Of a stretch of 10,823 nt of DNA, positions 7,103 to 10,823 are shown piece by piece. The stretch comes from 38-11 sp927435965 (lineage in GTDB: Bacteria; Bacillota; Clostridia; Tissierellales; Dethiosulfatibacteraceae): assembly GCA_927435965.1 (NCBI GenBank), contig CAKMKB010000099.1:1-10823 (forward strand), given 5' to 3'. The translations under genes were made by a program, and so were the position numbers. Position 1 is the stretch's first letter. Every line of letters starts with the position of its first letter. The notes below the pieces were generated by a model. That model ran no database searches and was not told where the DNA came from. It saw nothing but the letters and a program-made list of their open reading frames with translations.

Positions 7103-7677
7103 TATTTTTTACCTCCGTATTTTTCTAATGTTTCAAGGTCTTTTTCCAAGTCCTTTATGGTTTCTTCATCGCTGATGCCTGAGAAATTTGCCCTGATATT
7201 CAAAGCGCATCCAAAAATGCCTGTCTTGGCCAGCTCCAAAGCTATTAAGAGATCAGACTCTGCATTGGGATTTGAATTGCCTAATATCGCCTGTCCCAGC
7301 TCATATACTCTCAGGCTCATATATCCATTTTCTTTTGGAACATTTGAAGCAAAAACACTTCCATAATGGATCGCTTCTGTCCTGATTCTCTTCTCCTCAT
7401 CATTGCTTTTTGGCATTCTATAAGCACTCATAAGTTCTACAAAAGCCTCTTCATCTCTCTTGCTACCATCCAATAGCTTCTTAGCTAATTGATCCAATTC
7501 AGCAGCTATTACAATGTGTTCCTCTCCTGAAATGCCATAATTTTTTTTAACCGACAATTTTGACACCATAGCAATCATCCCCGCGGCCATGGCACCTACC
7601 AAAGCAGATGATGCACCACCTCCGACTGTCGTGTTGTTAGAATCAATAATTTTTGCTAGCATATCGTTTCCTGTCAC
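7102..7677 (-). CDS. fchA: Formimidoyltetrahydrofolate cyclodeaminase
   Basis: The enzyme converts 5-formimino-THF to 5,10-methenyl-THF and ammonia, passing the histidine-derived carbon into the folate pool; in fermentative clostridia that pool can yield formate and ATP. The product is 191 residues, normal for a free-standing cyclodeaminase, and is largely helical. The family signature near the start is TVGGGASSALVGAMAAGMIAMV (about 16-37). The start is a GTG at 7677 with GGAG 7 nt upstream. The first in-frame ATG, at 7662, is too far from that site. The gene leads the fchA-ftcD operon and lies about 34 nt downstream of the start of a sigma-54 promoter. Confidence 0.93.
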   Translation of the reverse strand: MTGNDMLAKIIDSNNTTVGGGASSALVGAMAAGMIAMVSKLSVKKNYGISGEEHIVIAAELDQLAKKLLDGSKRDEEAFVELMSAYRMPKSNDEEKRIRTEAIHYGSVFASNVPKENGYMSLRVYELGQAILGNSNPNAESDLLIALELAKTGIFGCALNIRANFSGISDEETIKDLEKDLETLEKYGGKK

Positions 7678-7722
7678 AAAATCACTCCTTTGATCTATTT
7701 ATTTATCTTATTTTACATTATA

Positions 7723-7737
7723 GCAATAATTGTGCCA
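7723..7737 (-). promoter_or_regulatory. Sigma-54 (-24/-12) promoter of fchA-ftcD
   Basis: The minus strand reads TGGCACAATTATTGC followed by T, with GG at -24 and GC at -12 exactly 10 bases apart, as in the sigma-54 consensus. The predicted start is near 7711, giving a 34-nt leader, close to the 36 nt of the hutU leader. It lies just beyond the terminator of the upstream small gene. Confidence 0.87.
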
Positions 7738-7749
7738 TATTCCTAAATC

Positions 7750-7776
7750 AAAAAAATCGCCTGTTTATCAGGCGAT
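7750..7776 (-). terminator. Rho-independent terminator of the small membrane protein gene
   Basis: On the minus strand ATCGCCTG and CAGGCGAT form an 8-bp stem with a 5-base loop, followed by seven T. It separates the small gene at 7844-8074 from the fchA promoter. There is no T-run on the other strand, so it acts only leftward. Confidence 0.85.
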
Positions 7777-7811
7777 GGGAAGGGATAGAATTTTGCAATC
7801 TGTTGGCAGGT

Positions 7812-7826
7812 GGATAAATTTTGTAC
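7812..7826. promoter_or_regulatory. Probable activator-binding site (UAS) of fchA-ftcD
   Basis: GGATAAATTTTGTAC matches the 15-bp dyad of hut UAS2 at 13 of 15 positions. Its centre is about 108 bp upstream of the predicted fchA start, almost the same spacing as UAS1 to the hutU start (about 105). A weaker related stretch (ATAGAATTTTGCA) lies at 7785-7797. The assignment is inference from similarity and spacing. Confidence 0.55.
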
Positions 7827-7843
7827 GTTTTCTTCTAAGTCTC

Positions 7844-8074
7844 CTAAAAAATCAACTTCAGTACCAGAACGATTCCACCAATGATGATGAGTGGCACAAT
7901 CAGAAAGCTGAACAGGCTGACAAGTGCTAAGAATGGTAACATGATAACCGGAAAGACAGTCATCATGATAACGAGACCCAATATTCCGAAGATCACTCTA
8001 AGTACAAAAAAGCTTATTTTAATGGCTATCCCAAAAAACATTATGGCCAATATAAATCCAATTACTTGTGGCAT
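7844..8074 (-). CDS. Small hydrophobic membrane protein, unknown function
   Basis: The predicted product is 76 residues and almost entirely Ile, Leu, Val, Phe, Met and Gly, with only three charged residues (Lys19, Arg26, Lys73). It can form two or three membrane-spanning helices with short turns around residues 18-27 and 44-48. There is no signal peptide cleavage site or recognisable motif. AAGGAGG lies at good spacing before the ATG at 8074, a TATAAT at 8095-8100 (minus strand) may be its -10 box, and a strong terminator follows, so it appears to be a real single-gene unit. It is divergent from fabT. I do not recognise the family, and nothing links it to histidine breakdown. Confidence 0.72.
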   Translation of the reverse strand: MPQVIGFILAIMFFGIAIKISFFVLRVIFGILGLVIMMTVFPVIMLPFLALVSLFSFLIVPLIIIGGIVLVLKLIF

Positions 8075-8201
8075 TTCATTTCCTCCTTTTATTAATTATA
8101 TGTGAAAGCACTATAATTCATTTGATAATGCTATTGTAGAATATCATCATTTGATATCTATTAGATAATTATTAAGATTTCATTAATAAAATGGCAGTTC
8201 G

Positions 8202-8230
8202 TTGACAACCAAAATCAAAATGTATATACT
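8202..8230 (+). promoter_or_regulatory. SigA promoter of the fabT-degV operon
   Basis: TTGACA (8202-8207) and TATACT (8225-8230) are separated by the ideal 17 bp. The predicted start near 8236-8237 lies inside the first palindrome, so repressor binding would block polymerase. It also rules out a TTG translation start at 8231, which would lie at or upstream of the mRNA 5' end. Confidence 0.85.
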
Positions 8231-8258
8231 TTGAATATCAAAGCTTTGACTATCAAAG
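8229..8258. promoter_or_regulatory. Tandem FabT-type operators
   Basis: Two abutting 15-bp palindromes, CTTTGAATATCAAAG (8229-8243) and CTTTGACTATCAAAG (8244-8258), differ at one base. They resemble the TTTGA-N3-TCAAA form of known FabT boxes. They overlap the end of the -10 box and the start site of the promoter of the marR-family gene, which implies negative autoregulation of that gene and degV. Confidence 0.85.
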
Positions 8259-8275
8259 TATTTTTAGGTGGTAAG

Positions 8276-8722
8276 ATGAATAATAACCGTGAGTCTCTAA
8301 ACAGAATCCTAGTGAAGCTGTTCAATGACATCCTCAAAATCGAAGAGAAGTATTTATGCAGACATGCTTTTAAAGACTTGACCATGACTGAGTTTCATAT
8401 TATAGAAAATATAGGCAGCCGTACTGAGCGTACTATGTCTGAAACTGCCAAGGATTTGAAAATAACCTCTGGAACCCTCACTATAGGAATAGACAACCTT
8501 GTCAAAAAAGGGTATGTAAAGCGATATCGATCACCCGAAGACAAGCGCCAGGTCGTAATAACCTTAACTGAAAAGGGTGAAAAGGCGTACGCAGAACACG
8601 AACTGTTCCATCAGGAGATGGTCGATCATACATTGACTGACCTGAAGCCTGAGCAAGAAGAGGTTTTAATAAAAGCACTATTTAATGTCGATAGTTATTT
8701 CAAACAAAAATATAAATTCTAA
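8276..8722 (+). CDS. fabT: MarR-family regulator, FabT-like (fatty-acid synthesis repressor)
   Basis: The product is a 148-residue winged-helix MarR protein. The N-terminal dimerisation helices (about 8-47) share with streptococcal FabT the pattern of FNDILKIEE followed by FKDLTMTEFHIIENIG. The recognition region is MSETAKDLKITSGTLTIGID (54-73) and the wing is RYRSPEDKRQVVITLT (83-98). In streptococci FabT represses fatty-acid synthesis genes with acyl-ACP as co-repressor. Here the upstream palindromes match that family's operators, so autoregulation is likely. The ATG at 8276 has AGGTGG just upstream. A TTG at 8231 is in frame but lies within the operator at about the start of the transcript. 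degV follows after 29 bp, so the two form an operon. No fab genes are in the window. MarR is certain and FabT type is likely; the regulon outside the window is unknown. Confidence 0.82.
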   Translation: MNNNRESLNRILVKLFNDILKIEEKYLCRHAFKDLTMTEFHIIENIGSRTERTMSETAKDLKITSGTLTIGIDNLVKKGYVKRYRSPEDKRQVVITLTEKGEKAYAEHELFHQEMVDHTLTDLKPEQEEVLIKALFNVDSYFKQKYKF

Positions 8723-8751
8723 ATCAAACAAAAATTAAGTGGAGGATTATT

Positions 8752-9597
8752 ATGTCAATAAAATTAGTAACTGACAGCACCAGTGATTTACCAAAGGAAC
8801 TGGTCGATAAACTAGGCGTTAAGGTTGTTCCCCTAAGTGTTAATTTTCCAGAAAGATCTTATCTAGATGGTATTGAGCTCAAGCCTGAAGAGTTCTATGA
8901 AAAGCTGGTAACGGCAAAAGAACTGCCCACAACCTCTCAGGTAAACCCAGGTGAATTTGTAGAGGTTTTCCAGAAATTGCTTGATGATGGGCATGAGGTA
9001 TTAGGCATTTTTCTTGCTAAAGAGCTAAGCGGAACATTTTCTGCAGCCACAATAGCCAAAGATACTATTGGATCTAACAAGATTCATGTCTTTGACTCTA
9101 GAGGCGTGAATGCCATGACTGGTCTGATGCTGATGGAGGCTTCCAAAATGATTCAAACCGGTGCTTCTGTGGAAGATATAATGAAAAGGATTCAATTAAT
9201 GTCTGAAAATATGAAATCCGTTATCATGATTGATACGCTTAAGTATTTGGTAAAAGGTGGCAGATTGTCCAAAACACAGGGTGCTGCAGGGAGTCTTTTA
9301 AATCTTAAGCCAATTATAAAGATTGAGGACGGTGTGGTCGAAACGATACATAAAGCAAGAGGAAAAACTAAGGCCGTCAAATGGATCATGGATTGGATCA
9401 AAGAAGGCGGATATGATTTGTCTAATAAAACCGTTTTTGTCGTCAATTCAAATGATTTTGAATTCGGAGACAGAATAAAAAACACACTACTCGAAAACTT
9501 TAAAGTAAAGGAAGTAATTCAAGCGCAAATCGGCAGTGTCGTCGGTACCCATTCCGGTCCTGGATGTGGCGGTATCATGTTCTGCGCTATCGACTAA
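8752..9597 (+). CDS. DegV family fatty-acid-binding protein (FakB-like)
   Basis: The product is 281 residues, normal for DegV/FakB proteins, which hold a fatty acid and present it to the kinase FakA to make acyl-phosphate from exogenous fatty acids. Family signatures in order are TDSTSDLP (7-14), TSQVNPGEF (61-69), LSGTFSAA (92-99), DSRGVNAMTG (115-124), LKYLVKGGRLSK (163-174) and GSVVGTHSGPGCGG (261-274). The fatty-acid contacts of the family fall in the SGT and GTHSGPG segments. The ATG at 8752 has GGAGG 7 nt upstream. It is the second gene after fabT and is followed by a strong terminator. Co-transcription with a FabT-like repressor fits a role in sensing or using external fatty acids. No FakA gene is in view, so the kinase partner must be elsewhere. 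Confidence 0.9.
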   Translation: MSIKLVTDSTSDLPKELVDKLGVKVVPLSVNFPERSYLDGIELKPEEFYEKLVTAKELPTTSQVNPGEFVEVFQKLLDDGHEVLGIFLAKELSGTFSAATIAKDTIGSNKIHVFDSRGVNAMTGLMLMEASKMIQTGASVEDIMKRIQLMSENMKSVIMIDTLKYLVKGGRLSKTQGAAGSLLNLKPIIKIEDGVVETIHKARGKTKAVKWIMDWIKEGGYDLSNKTVFVVNSNDFEFGDRIKNTLLENFKVKEVIQAQIGSVVGTHSGPGCGGIMFCAID

Positions 9598-9612
9598 CCC
9601 AGTTATATTTTC

Positions 9613-9645
9613 AACGCCCACTCCATTAATGGAGTGGGCGTTTTT
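9613..9645 (+). terminator. Terminator of fabT-degV, a perfect 30-bp palindrome
   Basis: Positions 9613-9642 are a perfect palindrome with 15-base half-sites (AACGCCCACTCCATT and its complement), followed by a short T-run on the plus strand. The T-run reaches the stop codon of the convergent aspartokinase gene. On the minus strand the hairpin is followed by GAAAATATA, without a good T-run, so it should stop degV transcripts better than aspartokinase transcripts. Confidence 0.88.
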
Positions 9646-10616
9646 CAAAAGTCTACCAAAATCTCATTATGTATTTCTTTCACGGAGAAGGTGAAGTTTT
9701 CCTCAGGCAAATTGAATCGGACCAAATTTTTCAACATTCTTATATCAACCGCTTCATGCCTTTTTATGATTGATGCTATCTTATGCTCATAGGATTTAAC
9801 AGGATGGTTATGAACAATAACAACATCTCTCGAATTGACATCACAAGCTACCCCAAAAACTTTTTCTTTGTGATTTGTGATTTTCGTGCCCTGGCTGTCC
9901 AGGAATGTGGATCTGATATATAGATTGTTGCATTTCATTCTATGTGCTATTCTGGTCGCTTTATTGTGAATAACCTTTGCACCATATTCAGAATATGCGT
10001 TACAAAATTGAAAATCAGCATTTTTAATGACTATTGCTGTATCAATCAATTTTGGATCAGCAGTCATGATTCCTTCAACATCAGTATAAATAATTGTAGA
10101 TTCTGCTTTTAAAACACTTCCCAACGAGACAGCTGTTGTATCACTTCCACCTCTCCCTAGAGTGGTGATATCACCATTGAGCGTCAACCCTTGAGAGCCG
10201 GCAACTACAATGACCTTTCCTGAGCTTAGATGTTTCCTGATAGTTTTAGTGTTGATATTTAATATATTAGCGTCAAAATGGTTGGAGTCTGTCATTATAC
10301 CAGCCTGCCATCCAGTCATGCTGATTGAAGGATAGCCTTTTTCGCATAATCCCGACGCTACGATAGAGGCGGTAATGATCTCACCACAAGAATAAATCAT
10401 ATCAATTTCCCTTTTATTAGATTCCCTAGATTGGCTCTCAATCAGATTGATAAGCGTATCTGTGGCATAAGGGTCTCCCTCTCTGCCCTGAGCTGATACG
10501 ACAATAATCAAATCTTCGTATCTTTTTTTGTAACTGATAATTTTGTCATAGACGTATTCTCTCTTTTGTGTTGTTGATAAAGATGAACCGCCAAATTTCA
10601 ATACCGCTAAAGCCAT
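9645..10616 (-). CDS. Aspartokinase, short form with a single ACT-like region
   Basis: The enzyme phosphorylates L-aspartate with ATP to 4-aspartyl phosphate, the entry to methionine, threonine, lysine and diaminopimelate synthesis. Visible motifs are KFGGSS at 7-12, GREGDPYATDTL at 44-55 (as in the DapG type of Bacillus), SCGEI at 76-80, GRGGSDTTA at 154-162 and TDVEGIMTADPK at 178-189. The product is 323 residues against about 400 for usual monofunctional aspartokinases. After the kinase domain (to about 250) only about 70 residues follow, enough for one degenerate ACT-like region instead of two. The stop sits directly by the degV terminator, so no hidden remainder follows. The ATG at 10616 has GGAGG at good spacing. 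An upstream SAM-I riboswitch indicates repression by S-adenosylmethionine, so this is probably the methionine-branch isozyme. Confidence 0.9.
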   Translation of the reverse strand: MALAVLKFGGSSLSTTQKREYVYDKIISYKKRYEDLIIVVSAQGREGDPYATDTLINLIESQSRESNKREIDMIYSCGEIITASIVASGLCEKGYPSISMTGWQAGIMTDSNHFDANILNINTKTIRKHLSSGKVIVVAGSQGLTLNGDITTLGRGGSDTTAVSLGSVLKAESTIIYTDVEGIMTADPKLIDTAIVIKNADFQFCNAYSEYGAKVIHNKATRIAHRMKCNNLYIRSTFLDSQGTKITNHKEKVFGVACDVNSRDVVIVHNHPVKSYEHKIASIIKRHEAVDIRMLKNLVRFNLPEENFTFSVKEIHNEILVDF

Positions 10617-10646
10617 ATGATGCCTCCATAGTTATGTTTTGATCAA

Positions 10647-10673
10647 TAAAAAAACTTCTCGAAAGAGAAGTTT
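10647..10673 (-). terminator. SAM-riboswitch-controlled terminator before aspartokinase
   Basis: On the minus strand AAACTTCTC, loop TTTC and GAGAAGTTT form a 9-bp stem that runs into a string of T. The upstream GATAAGTTT (10685-10693) can pair with AAACTTCTC at 8 of 9 positions. That gives the alternative antiterminator when the riboswitch P1 stem is open. Confidence 0.88.
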
Positions 10674-10687
10674 GAAATCAACAAAAA

Positions 10688-10781
10688 CTTATCTTTCAGA
10701 TATAATCTGCAGGATTTAGCACCTTGCTTTCGCAGGTTGCTGAGATTTCACAGGGCCTGTCCCTCTATCTCTCTTGATAAG
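10688..10781 (-). ncRNA. SAM-I (S-box) riboswitch
   Basis: Read on the minus strand, the aptamer has P1 strands CTTATC (10776-10781) and GATAAG (10688-10693). It also shows the conserved S-box segments AGAGGGACAGGCCC, GAAATCTCAGCAACC with its kink-turn context, and GGTGCTAAATCC. Length is about 94 nt. Binding of S-adenosylmethionine should stabilise P1, release the terminator strand and stop transcription before the aspartokinase gene. A possible -10 box, TAGAAT, lies at 10801-10806 (minus strand), with its -35 beyond the window edge. Confidence 0.93.
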
Positions 10782-10802
10782 ATGTATTCAATTTTAATAC
10801 AT
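10782..10802. repeat. 7-bp inverted repeat upstream of the SAM riboswitch
   Basis: ATGTATT (10782-10788) and AATACAT (10796-10802) are separated by 7 bases and abut the 5' end of the riboswitch. The repeat overlaps the possible -10 box of the aspartokinase promoter. It may be an operator or chance in AT-rich DNA. Confidence 0.35.
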
Positions 10803-10823
10803 TCTAAAACTTTTGTGTTCGAA

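Noticed and set aside
7717..7737. TATAAT next to the fchA sigma-54 promoter as a sigma-70 promoter
   Set aside because: No acceptable -35 box is found 16-18 bp upstream, whereas the -24/-12 match is strong.
7785..7797. ATAGAATTTTGCA as a fourth activator site
   Set aside because: Only the AATTTT core and a few flanking bases match, which is expected by chance in this AT-rich stretch.
8192..8207. TGGCAGTTCGTTGACA as a sigma-54 promoter before fabT
   Set aside because: The GG-N10 spacing ends in AC, not GC, and the TTGACA belongs to a clear sigma-70 promoter.
8231..8275. N-terminal extension of the marR/fabT gene from a TTG at 8231
   Set aside because: The TTG directly follows the -10 box, lies at or before the likely transcript start and is part of the operator; the ATG at 8276 has its own ribosome binding site.

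Overview
The window looks like chromosomal DNA of a low-GC, amino-acid-fermenting member of the Clostridia (Firmicutes). The reasons are an AT-rich base composition, strong GGAGG ribosome binding sites, a SAM-I riboswitch upstream of an aspartokinase, a FabT-type regulator next to a DegV protein, and a histidine pathway that ends in the folate-dependent FtcD/FchA route. No transposon, integrase, tRNA, rRNA or CRISPR array is visible.

Positions 1-7737 are a histidine-degradation (hut) locus. The minus-strand operon hutU-hutH-hutI (hutI runs off the left edge) converts histidine via urocanate and imidazolonepropionate to formiminoglutamate. It faces a plus-strand sigma-54 activator with PAS, AAA+ and Fis-type HTH regions. 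A second minus-strand operon, fchA-ftcD, moves the formimino group onto tetrahydrofolate and releases ammonia, giving glutamate plus a one-carbon folate. Both operons have near-consensus -24/-12 promoters. Both also carry a similar 15-bp dyad about 105-108 bp upstream of the predicted transcription start. The activator, its promoters and its probable binding sites therefore form a self-contained regulon.

Positions 7750-8074 hold a 76-residue, very hydrophobic membrane protein gene with its own terminator. Positions 8202-9645 hold a fabT-like marR gene and a degV (fatty-acid-binding) gene. They are read from a promoter whose -10 and start region are covered by two abutting TTTGANTATCAAA-type palindromes, so autoregulation is likely. 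A perfect 30-bp palindromic terminator closes this operon. Positions 9645-10802 hold a convergent, unusually short aspartokinase gene controlled by a SAM-I riboswitch and terminator.

The most unusual signal is in the hut enzymes. HutH, HutU and HutI each depart from residues that are normally near-invariant: the MIO triad is SSG rather than ASG, the Ser-His pair of HutH is Ala-Asp, the HHGGGVGMG loop of urocanase is missing, and the HADE motif of HutI is HTDC. This marks a divergent hut lineage, or possibly a pathway adapted to a histidine analogue. The sigma-54 wiring of hut and of fchA-ftcD by one local activator is the second notable point.
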